64,000 bases of DNA from Sinorhizobium garamanticum (GTDB lineage: Bacteria; Pseudomonadota; Alphaproteobacteria; Rhizobiales; Rhizobiaceae), in contig NZ_CP120373.1 in assembly GCF_029892065.1 (NCBI RefSeq), forward strand, positions 1,485,501 to 1,549,500, given 5' to 3'. The notes beneath the pieces were generated by a model, which was not told where the DNA came from, did no database searches, and saw only the letters and a list, made by a program, of their open reading frames with translations. Position 1 is the first letter of the stretch. Each line of letters starts with the position of its first letter. A program made the translations under genes and the position numbers. Of the stretch, positions 25,445 through 35,113 are shown in pieces.

Positions 25445-26900
25445 TCATCCGCCCGTCGTTTTTGCCGCCAAGATCGACAATGCCATGCGGCTCGTCGCGC
25501 TCGACACGCTTGCCGAACGGGTGGGCCTGAAGCGAGGCCAGGGGGCGGCGGATGCCCGCGCCATGTGCCCGTCGCTCGATGTGATCATCGACGATCCGGC
25601 GGCGGATCGGGCCTTCCTGGAGGGGCTTGCCGACTGGTGCGACCGCTATACGCCGCTCGTCGCACTCGACGGAAAGGATGGCCTGTTCCTCGACATTACC
25701 GGCTGCGCCCATCTTCACGGCGGCGAGAGAGCGCTGGTCGACGACGTGCTTTCGCGCCTCTTCCTGCTCGGCATCGAGGCGCGGGCGGTGATCTCATCCT
25801 CTGCGGGCCTCTCCTGGGCGGTTGCCCGCTACGGCAGTGCCGCCGTCATTGCGCCCGATGATGCCGAACGGGCTCTCGCACCCTTGCCGGTCGCCGCGCT
25901 GCGCCTGCCGGCGGAAACCGCCGCCCTGCTCGAGCGGGTCGGGCTGAAAGAGATCGGCGATCTTCTTCAAGCACCGCGCGCGCCTCTCACCCGCCGCTTC
26001 GGTTCCTTGCTTCTCCTGCGGCTCGATCAGGCAAGGGGCCACGTGGACGAGCCCCTCTCGCCCCGTCTCCCCGTTCCGAGCTTTTCCGCCGAACGCCGCC
26101 TTGCCGAGCCGCTTCAGGAAGAAGAGCACATTCTTGAACTGGCACGGCATCTTTCCAACGATGTCCGCCTCTCGCTGGAACGGCATGGCGAAGGCGGGCG
26201 TCTGTTCGAGCTTCTCCTCATTCGCGTCGATGGCCGGGTGTTCCGCATTCAGGCGCATGCGGCCGTTCCCTTGAACGATGCCGATCGGATCGCGGCCCTC
26301 TTTCGCGAGCGGTTGCAGGCGGTTCATGATGACCTCGATGCCGGATACGGTTTCGAGATCCTCCGGCTATCCGTCCTTAGAAGCGAAAGGCTCGATCCTG
26401 CCCAACAGGATTTTTCCGGCGTTCCCGATGAAAGCCAGCCGCTCGCCGTCTTCGCCGACAAGCTGTGTGCGCGCTTCGGGCCGGATTGCCTGACCTTTGC
26501 GACCCTTGCCGAAAGCCATCTGCCGGAACGCGCGGGCGGATTTGCTCCCTTGACGGATGTTGCGGCGGTCATCGGATCCTGTCCGGTCGATGAGAAAGCC
26601 TGTCCCGAAAACCGCCCGCTCCGGATTTTCACGCATCCTGAGCTTGTCGAAGCGACGGCCGAGGTGCCCGATGGCGCGCCGCGCAGCTTCAACTGGCGCA
26701 AGACCCAGTATCGCGTCGCCCGCGCCGAGGGGCCGGAGCGCATCGCCGCCGAATGGTGGATCGATGGGGAGGGGTATCCGACCCGCGACTACTTCCGGGT
26801 CGAGGACCAGGAAGGCCGCCGTTTCTGGCTGTTCCGCGAGGGTCTTTACGGACGGGAAATCTCCCCGGTCCGCTGGTTCATGCATGGAGTTTTCGCATGA
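25287..26900 (+). CDS. imuB: Mutasome protein ImuB (inactive Y-family polymerase)
   Basis: A 537-residue Y-family polymerase homologue. [17 protein letters not shown] replaces the catalytic ID-D motif of DinB, so the acidic active-site residues are missing, the known state of ImuB, which acts as a hub linking DnaE2, ImuA and the beta clamp. [27 protein letters not shown] and [19 protein letters not shown] are conserved. The start (ATG 25,287 or 25,293) lies inside imuA; the conserved segment begins at about 25,350 and no later start codon precedes it, so a long overlap is real. Stop overlaps dnaE2 start. Confidence 0.92.
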   Translation: MPMTAASTPSSSPSLLRQTGNQRILSIHFPHLSADRVARIRWGASWLTQGRPDHPPVVFAAKIDNAMRLVALDTLAERVGLKRGQGAADARAMCPSLDVIIDDPAADRAFLEGLADWCDRYTPLVALDGKDGLFLDITGCAHLHGGERALVDDVLSRLFLLGIEARAVISSSAGLSWAVARYGSAAVIAPDDAERALAPLPVAALRLPAETAALLERVGLKEIGDLLQAPRAPLTRRFGSLLLLRLDQARGHVDEPLSPRLPVPSFSAERRLAEPLQEEEHILELARHLSNDVRLSLERHGEGGRLFELLLIRVDGRVFRIQAHAAVPLNDADRIAALFRERLQAVHDDLDAGYGFEILRLSVLRSERLDPAQQDFSGVPDESQPLAVFADKLCARFGPDCLTFATLAESHLPERAGGFAPLTDVAAVIGSCPVDEKACPENRPLRIFTHPELVEATAEVPDGAPRSFNWRKTQYRVARAEGPERIAAEWWIDGEGYPTRDYFRVEDQEGRRFWLFREGLYGREISPVRWFMHGVFA

Positions 26901-29900
26901 GCGCGGATCCTACCTTCTACGAGCTTGGCGCGCGCACGAATTTCTCCTTTCTGGAAGGAGCAGCGCCCGCTGAGGAAATGATCGTCTTTGCCAAGAAGGT
27001 CGGGCTTGCCGGCCTCGGCATCGCCGATCGCAACAGCGTCGCGGGCGTCGTCCGGGCCCATGCCAAGGCAAAAGTGGAGGGCTATCCTTTCCGGCCGGGC
27101 GCCCGCCTGGTTTTTGCTGACGGCACGCCGGATATCCTCGCCTATCCAAGAAACAGGAAGGGGTGGGGGCATCTGTGTCGCCTGCTTAGCGCCGGAAACC
27201 TGCGCTCGAAGAAAGGGGAGTGCACGCTTTATCTCGCGGATCTTTTCGAGTGGCAGGAGGATCTTCTCCTTATCGTCATGCAAGGCGAGGGGCGACCGGA
27301 TGCTGGCTTTCTTGGAGATATCCTGGAGAAGCTGCAGCAACAGGCGGGCAGCAGGCTCTATCTCGGAATGACGCCGCGTTACGACGGGTTCGACCGGCAT
27401 GATTTCGCCGTTCTTGCCGCTCTCGCCCGGAAGGCCGGCGTGCGGCTTCTGGCCACCAATGACGCGCTCTACCACGATCCGCAATACAGGCCGCTCGCGG
27501 ATGTCGTCACCGCCATTCGGGAACATGTGACGATCGCCAGCGCCGGCTTCCTTCTCCAGAAGAATGCCGAGAGGCACCTGAAGGGCCCGAAGGAAATGGC
27601 GCGGCTTTTCAGCGATTACCCCGAGGCGATCGTCAATGCGCGCAAGTTCTTCAAGCGGCTCGCCTTCAATCTCGACGAACTCAGCCACCAATATCCGGAC
27701 GAAAATGCCGAAGGCGAGACGCCGGCGGAAACCCTGAAGCGGCTTGTCGCCGAAGGCGCGGCTGAACGTTATCCCGCCGGCGTGCCGGAAAAGGTGAAGC
27801 GGCAGATCGAATACGAACTGGAACTCATCAACGACAAGAAATACGAGCCCTATTTCCTGACCGTGCACAAGCTGGTGAAGTTTGCCCGCGGTGAGAAAAT
27901 TCTTTGCCAGGGGCGGGGGTCGGCGGCCAATTCCTCGGTCTGCTTCTGCCTCGGCATCACCGACGTCGATCCGCAGAAGTTCACCCTGCTCTTCGATCGG
28001 TTCCTGTCCCGCGACCGCGACGAACCGCCCGATATCGATGTCGATTTCGAACACGAGCGGCGCGAGGAGGTCATCCAGCATATCTACAGGACCTACGGCA
28101 AGGAACATGCCGGGCTGACGGCCGCGGTGATCAGTTATCGCTCGCGTTCGGCCGGGCGCGAGGTCGCCAAGGCGTTCGGCCTTTCGGAGGATGTCCAGTC
28201 GGCGCTCGTGAGCTCGATCTGGGGCTGGAGCTCTTCGGCCTTCACCGAGGAGCAGGCGAAGGCTGCTGGTCTCGATGCATCGGATCCGCTGACGAGGCGC
28301 GTTCTTGGCTATGCCAGCCTGCTCTTGAACTTTCCGCGGCATCTGTCGCAGCATGTCGGCGGCTTCGTGATCACCCGCGACCGGCTCGACGAGGTCGTGC
28401 CGATCATGAACACGGCCATGCCCGACCGTTACATGATCGAATGGGACAAGGATGACCTCGACCATCTGAAGATCCTGAAGGTCGACGTGCTGGCGCTCGG
28501 CATGCTGACCTGCCTCGCCAAGGCCTTCAAGCTTCTGGAAGCGCATTACGGCGAGCCAAAAAAGCTGGCTGAAATCTATCAGGATCAGAAGACGGTCGTT
28601 TATGACATGATTTGTCGCGCCGATACGATCGGGGTCTTCCAGATCGAAAGCCGGGCGCAGATGAGCATGCTTCCGCGCCTCCAGCCGCGTGAAATGTATG
28701 ATCTGGTGATCGAGGTCGCGATTGTCCGCCCCGGCCCCATCCAGGGCAACATGGTGCATCCCTATCTCAAGCGGCGCGAGGCGCAGCGGTTAAGGCAGGA
28801 ACCGGTCGAATATCCGAGTCCGGAACTGAAAGCGGTCTTGGAAAGGACGCTCGGCGTGCCGCTGTTCCAGGAACAGGCGATGCAGATCGCGATCACCGCC
28901 GCCGGCTTTTCGCCCAGCGAAGCCGATCAGCTCCGCCGCGCCATGGCGACCTTCAAGCGGACCGGCACGATCCATACTTTCGAGCGGAAAATGATCGAGG
29001 GCATGGTCAAGAACGGTTACGACAGGGAGTTTGCCGAGCGCTGCTTCAACCAGATCAAGGGGTTCGGCGAATACGGCTTTCCCGAGAGCCATGCGGCCTC
29101 CTTCGCATCCCTTGTCTATGCCTCGTCCTGGTTCAAGACCTATTACCCGGACGTCTTCTGTGCTGCGATCTTGAACTCGCAGCCGATGGGCTTCTATGCG
29201 CCGGCGCAGCTCGTGCGGGATGCCCGCGAACATGGGGTCAAGATGCTGCCGGTCGACATCAATTTTTCGAGCTGGGACGCCGGGCTCGAAGGCGAAGGCA
29301 TGTTCAACAAGGCAGAGATCGGTCCTCGCCATGCCGAAATGGCAGGCGTGATCCGGACTCAGAAGGCCGTCCGGCTGGGCTTCCGGCTGGTCAAGGGACT
29401 GAGGCAAGAGGATATGGATACGCTCGTTGCGCGTCGGGGCAGGGGATACCGCTCCATCCATGACCTCTGGATGCGTTCCGGGCTTACCCGGTCCGTTCTG
29501 GAGCGCCTTGCGGATGCCGATGCCTTCCGTTCCATCGGCCTCGATCGGCGCGCAGCCCTCTGGGCGGTGAAGGCGCTTGATGAGGCGTCGGCGGTCGAGC
29601 GTCTGCCGCTTTTCGATGGCGCGGGTTCCGAGGATCTGCAGGCCGAGCCGGCGGTCGCCCTTCCCGATATGCCCCCCGGAGAGCATGTCATCAACGATTA
29701 CCGCTATCTGACGCTTTCGCTGAAGGCTCACCCTGTTTCCTTCATGCGGGAGGATTTCTCGCGAATGGGCATAGTTGCCAATCGCGATCTGGCGCAGACC
29801 GCCGCAGGAAGAAGGGTCACGGTCGCCGGCCTTGTGCTCGTTCGTCAGCGCCCGGGTTCGGCCAAGGGTGTCATCTTCATGACGATCGAGGACGAGACCG

Positions 29901-30250
29901 GCGTCGCCAACATCATCGTCTGGGAAAAAATGTTCAAGAAATACCGGGCAGAGGTTATGGGCTCACGGCTTGTGAAGGTCCGTGGCCGATTACAGAGCGA
30001 AAGCGGCGTCATCCATGTGGTTGCCGAGCATGTCGAGGACATAACGCCGATGCTTGGTCTCCTGCGTAAGGAAGCGCGGCGTCTTGCAGCCAGCGACCGC
30101 ATGGACGAGGCCTTGCGGCCGACGGCCGCCGCCCGCGAAAGGAAAGCGCTCAAGCAGATGCGGCTGCCTTTGCCCGCCCGCGCAGGCGAGCACCGGGATA
30201 CGGCAACGGAGGTGGCCGATGTCATGCCGAAAGGGCGCAACTTCCACTAA
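26897..30250 (+). CDS. dnaE2: Error-prone DNA polymerase III alpha, DnaE2
   Basis: C-family polymerase doing damage-induced mutagenic synthesis; 1,117 residues. The N-terminal PHP domain begins [21 protein letters not shown]; the polymerase active site [21 protein letters not shown] and [29 protein letters not shown] follow; a C-terminal OB fold ([17 protein letters not shown], then [18 protein letters not shown]) is present. It starts within the imuB stop (ATGA), so translation is coupled. The PHP segment shows the DnaE2-type wording rather than the replicative DnaE1 HVHSDYS. Confidence 0.96.
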   Translation: MSADPTFYELGARTNFSFLEGAAPAEEMIVFAKKVGLAGLGIADRNSVAGVVRAHAKAKVEGYPFRPGARLVFADGTPDILAYPRNRKGWGHLCRLLSAGNLRSKKGECTLYLADLFEWQEDLLLIVMQGEGRPDAGFLGDILEKLQQQAGSRLYLGMTPRYDGFDRHDFAVLAALARKAGVRLLATNDALYHDPQYRPLADVVTAIREHVTIASAGFLLQKNAERHLKGPKEMARLFSDYPEAIVNARKFFKRLAFNLDELSHQYPDENAEGETPAETLKRLVAEGAAERYPAGVPEKVKRQIEYELELINDKKYEPYFLTVHKLVKFARGEKILCQGRGSAANSSVCFCLGITDVDPQKFTLLFDRFLSRDRDEPPDIDVDFEHERREEVIQHIYRTYGKEHAGLTAAVISYRSRSAGREVAKAFGLSEDVQSALVSSIWGWSSSAFTEEQAKAAGLDASDPLTRRVLGYASLLLNFPRHLSQHVGGFVITRDRLDEVVPIMNTAMPDRYMIEWDKDDLDHLKILKVDVLALGMLTCLAKAFKLLEAHYGEPKKLAEIYQDQKTVVYDMICRADTIGVFQIESRAQMSMLPRLQPREMYDLVIEVAIVRPGPIQGNMVHPYLKRREAQRLRQEPVEYPSPELKAVLERTLGVPLFQEQAMQIAITAAGFSPSEADQLRRAMATFKRTGTIHTFERKMIEGMVKNGYDREFAERCFNQIKGFGEYGFPESHAASFASLVYASSWFKTYYPDVFCAAILNSQPMGFYAPAQLVRDAREHGVKMLPVDINFSSWDAGLEGEGMFNKAEIGPRHAEMAGVIRTQKAVRLGFRLVKGLRQEDMDTLVARRGRGYRSIHDLWMRSGLTRSVLERLADADAFRSIGLDRRAALWAVKALDEASAVERLPLFDGAGSEDLQAEPAVALPDMPPGEHVINDYRYLTLSLKAHPVSFMREDFSRMGIVANRDLAQTAAGRRVTVAGLVLVRQRPGSAKGVIFMTIEDETGVANIIVWEKMFKKYRAEVMGSRLVKVRGRLQSESGVIHVVAEHVEDITPMLGLLRKEARRLAASDRMDEALRPTAAARERKALKQMRLPLPARAGEHRDTATEVADVMPKGRNFH

Positions 30251-30255
30251 TTGAG

Positions 30256-30307
30256 TCAGAGCGGGATGCGGGCGGAAAACCGCGCACGCTTTTCCTCATC
30301 CCGCTCC
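30256..30307. repeat. Palindromic repeat of the AGCGGGAT...ATCCCGCT family
   Basis: AGAGCGGGATGCGGGCGGAAAA and TTTTCCTCATCCCGCTC form an imperfect long hairpin just after dnaE2. It is related to the element after cenR at 3,345 and may serve as a transcript end. Confidence 0.6.
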
Positions 30308-30436
30308 AAGCTTCGGTGAGATCGTATCGGTGTCTCGTTCGTCCCGACGAGGTTTGCGGCGCTTGGGTCGCGCCTGTGTAAAAATGTCGCAGGCCATTCC
30401 GCCAAAATTGCAAGTTCTGGAAGAAAAAACGTCTTC

Positions 30437-30450
30437 TTAGAATCGTCTAA
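30437..30450. promoter_or_regulatory. Possible iron-responsive (Irr-type) site 1
   Basis: TTAGAATCGTCTAA is a near-palindrome resembling the Irr ICE motif (TTTAGAA...TTCTAAA), one base shorter in the centre. It precedes bfd-bfr. Confidence 0.45.
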
Positions 30451-30480
30451 TGTTATGAAAATGCGATGGTTTTCGTCAAG

Positions 30481-30497
30481 TTTAGAACCGGTCTAAC
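30481..30497. promoter_or_regulatory. Possible iron-responsive (Irr-type) site 2
   Basis: TTTAGAACCGGTCTAAC has the length and half-sites of a rhizobial ICE motif. It lies about 100 bases before the bfd start. Irr control of bacterioferritin is known in Bradyrhizobium; here it is inferred from the motif. Confidence 0.55.
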
Positions 30498-30598
30498 GTA
30501 CCCCTCAACTTTACGGGGAGGAGTTTTTTGTTGACGGCAAATATCCTCTTTTGCTTTATGCGAGAAATCAGGGCGTTGCGTTTGATAGGCAATACGAG

Positions 30599-30910
30599 AT
30601 GCTGGTTTGCAGCTGCAATTTCATCACGGAAGAAGAGATCGAAGACACGATCATCAGTCTACTCGACGAAGACTGTTGGCAGTTGATCGTGCCGGCGAAG
30701 GTCTATCACGCGATGGAAAAACGCGGCCGTTGCTGCGGCTGCTTTCCGAATGTCGTCGACATCATCATCCGCACTACCGAGCAATATCACGCTCGCCGCG
30801 ACTCGACGGAAGCCGAGATATTTGATTTCATGATCCGCCTAAAACAATTCCACGAGGAAAACCGGAGGGCGGATCTTGAAAGGCGACAAAAAGGTCATCG
30901 AGCAGCTTAA
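30599..30910 (+). CDS. bfd: Bacterioferritin-associated ferredoxin
   Basis: A small [2Fe-2S] protein, 103 residues. Cysteine pattern CSC near the N-terminus ([17 protein letters not shown]) and CCGC about 38 residues later ([14 protein letters not shown]) is the BFD-like domain. Bfd reduces bacterioferritin to release stored iron. The ATG at 30,599 gives the canonical start; an upstream TTG at 30,551 is less likely. The tail is longer than E. coli Bfd (64 residues) and overlaps the bfr start by 35 bases. Confidence 0.88.
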   Translation: MLVCSCNFITEEEIEDTIISLLDEDCWQLIVPAKVYHAMEKRGRCCGCFPNVVDIIIRTTEQYHARRDSTEAEIFDFMIRLKQFHEENRRADLERRQKGHRAA

Positions 30911-31361
30911 CGAAGCGCTCTATCTCGAACTCGGCGCCGTCAACCAGTACTGGCTGCACTACCGCCTCCTCGAAGACTGGGGTTACACGCTTCTGGCAAA
31001 GAGGGAGCGTGCAGAATCCATCGAGGAAATGCACCACGCCGACAAGCTTATCGCACGCATCATCTTCCTCGAAGGCCATCCCAACCTGCAGACGGTCGCA
31101 CCGCTGCGCATCGGCCAGAACGTCAAGGAAGTGCTCAAGGCCGACCTCGCCGGCGAATACGATGCCCGCACGGCCTACAAGAAATCCCGTGACATCTGTC
31201 ATGACGCCGGAGACTACGTCTCCATGAAGCTCTTCGAGGAACTGCTCTCCGACGAAGAGGGCCATATCGATTTCCTCGAGACGCAGATCGACCTTCTCGA
31301 GAAGATCGGCGAGCAGAAGTACGGTCAGCTCAACGCTGCCTCGGCCGACGAAGCCGAATAG
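30876..31361 (+). CDS. bfr: Bacterioferritin
   Basis: Heme-containing 24-mer iron store, 161 residues. Ferroxidase ligands appear in [15 protein letters not shown], in [13 protein letters not shown] and in [16 protein letters not shown]; the methionine in EEMHH is the heme ligand that distinguishes Bfr from ferritin. It starts with TTG at 30,876, preceded by GGAGGG, within the end of bfd, indicating tight coupling of store and reductase. Confidence 0.96.
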   Translation: MKGDKKVIEQLNEALYLELGAVNQYWLHYRLLEDWGYTLLAKRERAESIEEMHHADKLIARIIFLEGHPNLQTVAPLRIGQNVKEVLKADLAGEYDARTAYKKSRDICHDAGDYVSMKLFEELLSDEEGHIDFLETQIDLLEKIGEQKYGQLNAASADEAE

Positions 31362-31599
31362 GGGCAGCCTCGTGGATTGTTCGCGCCGCGCAACCAAAGG
31401 CGGCGCGCTCCTTCTCTCGCTGTTGCGCACGGCGTCCCCCACCCACCCTCATCCCTGTGCCCGACACAGGGATCCAGCAGCGCCGCGTCGGCGGCGCGGA
31501 AGAGTCTTTTCATCCCAAGGACTTGGGCTGGCTGAATTCCTGTGACGAGCACGGGAATGAGGATGAGAGGAGAAGCTTGCCGTGGCGCAACCGACAAGG
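31362..31599. other. Intergenic region without a recognised gene
   Basis: Between bfr and the repeats before rppH. The first part may hold the bfr transcript end; CCCTCATCCCTGTGCCCGACACAGGGATCC is a local hairpin around 31,446-31,473. No credible gene is seen. Confidence 0.35.
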
Positions 31600-31646
31600 C
31601 GCAGTACGCTGCTGTCGCGTCTGATAGGACGCGCGGTGCTGTAGGC
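31600..31646 (+). repeat. Partial RIME1-like element (second half)
   Basis: Only the right palindrome, CGCGTCTGATAGGACGCGCGG plus TGCTGTAGGCG, is kept. It lies 30 bases from an RPE-like repeat, so different repeat families adjoin here. Confidence 0.6.
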
Positions 31647-31675
31647 GACGTGGGCCGCGAGCGGAGCGGCATCGT

Positions 31676-31723
31676 CCCTTCTCCCCGCTTGCGGGAGAAG
31701 GTGCCGGCAGGCGTATGAGGGGC
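31676..31723. repeat. Short RPE-like palindromic repeat
   Basis: CCTTCTCCCCGCTTGCGGGAGAAGG followed by TGCCGGCAGGCGTATGAGGGGC, related to the elements at 13,025 and 19,131. It lies just past the rppH stop. Confidence 0.65.
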
Positions 31724-31744
31724 AGATGCGGACAGAGAACGCGG

Positions 31745-32272
31745 TCAGCGTACCAGATGGGAGAAGGCCGCAACGACCTCTTCATAGACCTTGCGCTTGA
31801 ACGGCACGATCAGATCCGGCAATTCGTGCATCGGCTTCCACTCCCACGCGTCGAATTCCGGATCGTGGCCGCCGGGCGGTGGATTGATGGCGATTTCGCT
31901 TTCATCGCCTTCGAAGCGGAAGGCGTACCAGCGCTGCGTCTGCCCGCGGTACTTGCCTTTGAGGCCGATCCCGATCAATTGCGGCGGCAGATCGTAGTTG
32001 ATCCAGTTCGGCGCCTCGGCAAGCAGTGAAACCGAGCGAATGCCGGTCTCCTCGTAGAGTTCGCGGTAAGCTGCCTCGAGCGGATCCTCGCCCTTGTCGA
32101 TCCCTCCCTGCGGCATCTGCCACAGTTCCGGCGAGCCGTCATATTCCGAATTGCCAACGGCGAGCCGATGCCCGGCCCAGACAAGGCCTTCGCGGTTCAG
32201 GACCATGACGCCGACGCAGGGCCTGTAGGGCAGGTCTTTCGCCTTCACGACCTTGCTCTTGTCCTTGCTCAT
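31745..32272 (-). CDS. rppH: RNA pyrophosphohydrolase (Nudix)
   Basis: A 175-residue Nudix hydrolase that removes pyrophosphate from mRNA 5' ends and starts decay. The Nudix box is [23 protein letters not shown], split here as GGIDKGED then [33 protein letters not shown] and the [15 protein letters not shown] segment are typical of RppH. The ATG at 32,272 yields the usual N-terminus; the longer open frame passes through a repeat. Last gene of the leftward envelope series. Confidence 0.92.
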   Translation of the reverse strand: MSKDKSKVVKAKDLPYRPCVGVMVLNREGLVWAGHRLAVGNSEYDGSPELWQMPQGGIDKGEDPLEAAYRELYEETGIRSVSLLAEAPNWINYDLPPQLIGIGLKGKYRGQTQRWYAFRFEGDESEIAINPPPGGHDPEFDAWEWKPMHELPDLIVPFKRKVYEEVVAAFSHLVR

Positions 32273-32294
32273 ACCGACTTCCTTCTCTCGCCCC

Positions 32295-32361
32295 CTACAG
32301 CGTCCTTTGCGCGTCCTATCAGATGCGCAAAGGACGCTGTAGCACCTTGAATTGCTGCATC
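32295..32361 (-). repeat. RIME1-like element fragment with an almost perfect palindrome
   Basis: CTACAGCGTCCTTTGCGC ... GCGCAAAGGACGCTGTAG is a near-perfect hairpin of 18-bp arms, followed by CACCTTGAATTGCTGCAT. Compared with full elements its palindrome is extended. It lies between rppH and the upstream deacetylase gene. Confidence 0.65.
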
Positions 32362-32426
32362 GCAAACCGCATGACCCGATGCAATGCCATGGCGATACGG
32401 CGCGCTTTCTCTTTCGCCCGCTTATC

Positions 32427-33695
32427 TCATTTTTGTTGCGGATCGTTGACGAGCGCCGAAACGCCGACGAATTCGATGCCGCGCCCGCCGGCCTCCTGCA
32501 TCCATTCCGAGATTGCCGCCACGCTTTCGTCGAAGGCGGAGGCGACGCCGATTGCCGTGCCGTTTCGCCTCGCGATGCGCTCAAGCTCGTCGAGCTTGCG
32601 CAGGATCGCGCTGCGGCTGAGCGCACTGTCGACAATGACATCGGCAAAACCATGCGGCACGTCGAAGGCGCCGGCGAGAGTGCCAGAGAGCGATTGTGCC
32701 GAGGTGCCGTCGTCGAGAAAGAGCAGTCCGCGCTTGCCGAGGTCGCGCATCACCGGCTCGAGCGCATCGGCGTCGGAGAGGAAGCGTCCGCCGAGGTAAT
32801 TCATGATGCCGGTATAGTTGGTGATCTGGCCCATGCTCCGGTGCAGTTCGGCGAGGTTCTTCGTGGCGCTCGATGAAACGCGGAGCGCGTGCGGGCCCGG
32901 ATCATTGTCCGGGTAGTCGAACGGCTCCATCGGAATCTGCAGCAGGATCTCATGGCCGTCGCGTCGCGCGTCCTGCATCCAGCGCTGCAGGCTGTTGCCG
33001 GCGGCGGCAAAGGCAAGCGTCACCTCCGGCGGAAGCTCGCGGATCGCCCGCTGCGTTCCGGTCTGGCTGAGGCCTAGACCGCCGATAACGAGCGCAATGC
33101 GGTTGCCGCGCGCGCCGGACCATGGGCGCGCGTACTGGTCCATCGGCCTAAGCCCATCCGGACCGATGATTGGCAGCCGGCCCTGCGGGCTGTCCTCCAA
33201 AAGGTCCTCGTTCGGCAGCGCCGCCATGCGCGGATCCTGGCCGCGAACCGATCCGACATTGATGAATGCCGGGCCGTCGCTTTGGCGCGACCGCGGCGTG
33301 TATTTCGTCACCGTTGTCCCGTCGTTGGTCAGCATCTCTTCGACATGGGCGCCGGAAAGTGCGCCATCCGGGCGAAGAGCACTTCTCCGCCTTCCTGCGG
33401 CATCACTCGTTGCGGCCGTTGCGGAAGTCCCTCCGACGGGTGTTGCGCCTCTTGAGGCAAGTTCCGGCGCTTCGGTCGCATGGGTAAGCCCGTCGGGAGA
33501 CAAAGCGCTCCAGGCGGAAAGGCCGACGACGGTGGCTGCACAGAGGCTCACGAGCACATAGCCGAGGAAGCTGCGGAAGTTACGGCGACGTACAGGCCTT
33601 ACCTTCCGGTTCTGGCCAAGTGGGGCATTGAGATCGGTTCCCAAACGGAGCCTCGGTCGACCTGAAGGAAGTTGCCGGTGAAGAATGCCGCTCAC
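32427..33695 (-). CDS. Divergent polysaccharide deacetylase (YibQ-like)
   Basis: A 422-residue protein with an N-terminal membrane anchor ([26 protein letters not shown], about residues 40-65), a low-complexity linker, and a divergent polysaccharide deacetylase domain: [57 protein letters not shown] and [11 protein letters not shown]. The metal-binding aspartate of the usual IDDGG is altered to IGGLG, so activity is uncertain. Members commonly follow envC-ctpA, as here, pointing to a role in cell-wall remodelling. Confidence 0.85.
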   Translation of the reverse strand: MSGILHRQLPSGRPRLRLGTDLNAPLGQNRKVRPVRRRNFRSFLGYVLVSLCAATVVGLSAWSALSPDGLTHATEAPELASRGATPVGGTSATAATSDAAGRRRSALRPDGALSGAHVEEMLTNDGTTVTKYTPRSRQSDGPAFINVGSVRGQDPRMAALPNEDLLEDSPQGRLPIIGPDGLRPMDQYARPWSGARGNRIALVIGGLGLSQTGTQRAIRELPPEVTLAFAAAGNSLQRWMQDARRDGHEILLQIPMEPFDYPDNDPGPHALRVSSSATKNLAELHRSMGQITNYTGIMNYLGGRFLSDADALEPVMRDLGKRGLLFLDDGTSAQSLSGTLAGAFDVPHGFADVIVDSALSRSAILRKLDELERIARRNGTAIGVASAFDESVAAISEWMQEAGGRGIEFVGVSALVNDPQQK

Positions 33696-33740
33696 GAAGA
33701 ATCATCGGATTCCCGCTGGCTGTTGCCGTTGCATAATATA

Positions 33741-33770
33741 AAGGCGCCGGGTTGAACAGCCCGGCGCCCA
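33741..33770 (-). terminator. Hairpin after ctpA
   Basis: GGCGCCGGG and CCCGGCGCC flank an 8-base loop; on the minus strand TTTATATTAT follows. It lies 20 bases past the ctpA stop and before the deacetylase gene, perhaps a partial terminator. Confidence 0.7.
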
Positions 33771-33790
33771 TGATCATGTATGTCTTCGGC

Positions 33791-35113
33791 TTACTTCTTG
33801 AGCTCGGCCTGATCGGGATTGGCCGGGAAGGCCGGATCCGTCTTCTTGCCGCGCAACAGGTCGAGCGCATAGTTGAGCTGAATGTCGTCCTTGGCTTCCG
33901 GCGGCACATAGGCGACCGAACCGGAGCCTTCGTCTGTCTCATTCTGCCCCGGGATATGGCCACGCAGGTCGGATTCGCCCTGCGCTTCCACCTTGCCCAG
34001 AAGCTCCGGCGGGAGCGGCTGCTCGACCTTGATGTCTGGTGTGATACCCGTGCCCTGGATCGACTTGCCCGACGGCGTATAGTAGAGCGCGGTCGTCAGG
34101 CGCAGTGCGCCGGCGTCGCCGAGCGGAATGATCGTCTGAACCGAGCCCTTGCCGAAGGAACGCGTGCCGAGCACTGTCGCGCGCTTCATATCCTGGAGCG
34201 CACCCGCAACGATCTCCGATGCCGAAGCCGAGCCGCCGTTGACGAGCACGATGACGGGTTTGTTGTCGGCGAGATCGCCCGGCGTCGCGTTGAAGCGGCG
34301 CGTCTCGTCCGGGTTGCGGCCGCGGGTCGAAACGACCTCGCCGCGTTCCATGAAGGCGTCCGAAACATTGATCGCCTGGTCGAGAAGACCGCCCGGATTG
34401 AGGCGCAGGTCAAGCACATAGCCCTTCAGCTTGTCCGCCGGGACTTCCGCCTTGACCTTCTCGATGCCCTTCTTCAGGTCGTCGAAGGTCTTCTCGGTGA
34501 AGGAGATCACCCGAAGGTAGCCGACATCGCCTTCGACGCGGACCTTGACCGCACGCACGGCGATCACGTCGCGCACGATCGTCAGCTCGATCGGCTTTTC
34601 GGCGCCCTTGCGCAGAATGGTAAGCTTGATCGGTGTGCCGACGGCGCCGCGCATCTTGTCGACCGCTTCCTCGAGCTTCAGGCCGCGAACGTCCTGGCCA
34701 TCGATCTTCGAGATGAAGTCGCCGGCAAGCACGCCGGCGCGCGCAGCAGGCGTGTCGTCGATCGGGCTCGTCACCTTGACGAGATCGTCTTCCATCGTCA
34801 CTTCGATGCCGAGACCGCCGAATTCGCCGCGCGTCTGGGTGCGCATATCCTCGGCGTCCGTCGAGTTCATGTAGCTCGAATGCGGGTCGAGCGAGGAGAG
34901 CATGCCGTTGATGGCATTCTCGATCAGTTTGTCATCCTGCGGGGGCGTCACATACTGCGCCCGCACGCGCTCGAAAACGTCGCCGAAGATCGCCAGTTCG
35001 CGGTACGTCGACGAATTGGCTGCCACGGCCGGAATGGTCGCCGAATAGACGACGCCCATCGCCGTCGCACCCATCAGCGCCCCGACCAGAACAAGTGAAG
35101 CTCTACGTATCAT
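33791..35113 (-). CDS. ctpA: C-terminal processing protease, S41 family
   Basis: A 440-residue periplasmic serine protease. Signal or anchor MIRRASLVLVGALMGATAMGVVYSATIPAVAA; a PDZ domain (GGLGIEVTMEDDLVKVTSPIDDTPAARAGVLAGDFISKIDG); and the catalytic part with Ser in VNGGSASASEIVAGALQD and Lys in GTRSFGKGSVQTI. The ATG at 35,113 starts the signal; the longer frame is antisense-free but lies within envC. It overlaps envC by 11 bases, so the two are translationally coupled; in related bacteria CtpA trims cell-wall and outer-membrane proteins. Confidence 0.95.
   Translation of the reverse strand: MIRRASLVLVGALMGATAMGVVYSATIPAVAANSSTYRELAIFGDVFERVRAQYVTPPQDDKLIENAINGMLSSLDPHSSYMNSTDAEDMRTQTRGEFGGLGIEVTMEDDLVKVTSPIDDTPAARAGVLAGDFISKIDGQDVRGLKLEEAVDKMRGAVGTPIKLTILRKGAEKPIELTIVRDVIAVRAVKVRVEGDVGYLRVISFTEKTFDDLKKGIEKVKAEVPADKLKGYVLDLRLNPGGLLDQAINVSDAFMERGEVVSTRGRNPDETRRFNATPGDLADNKPVIVLVNGGSASASEIVAGALQDMKRATVLGTRSFGKGSVQTIIPLGDAGALRLTTALYYTPSGKSIQGTGITPDIKVEQPLPPELLGKVEAQGESDLRGHIPGQNETDEGSGSVAYVPPEAKDDIQLNYALDLLRGKKTDPAFPANPDQAELKK

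Noticed and set aside
26846..28759. 637-codon open frame antisense to dnaE2
   Set aside because: dnaE2 in the opposite strand has clear polymerase motifs; the antisense product has none. Long antisense frames are common at high GC.
33752..35098. 448-codon open frame antisense to ctpA
   Set aside because: Mirrors ctpA exactly and has no recognisable domain.
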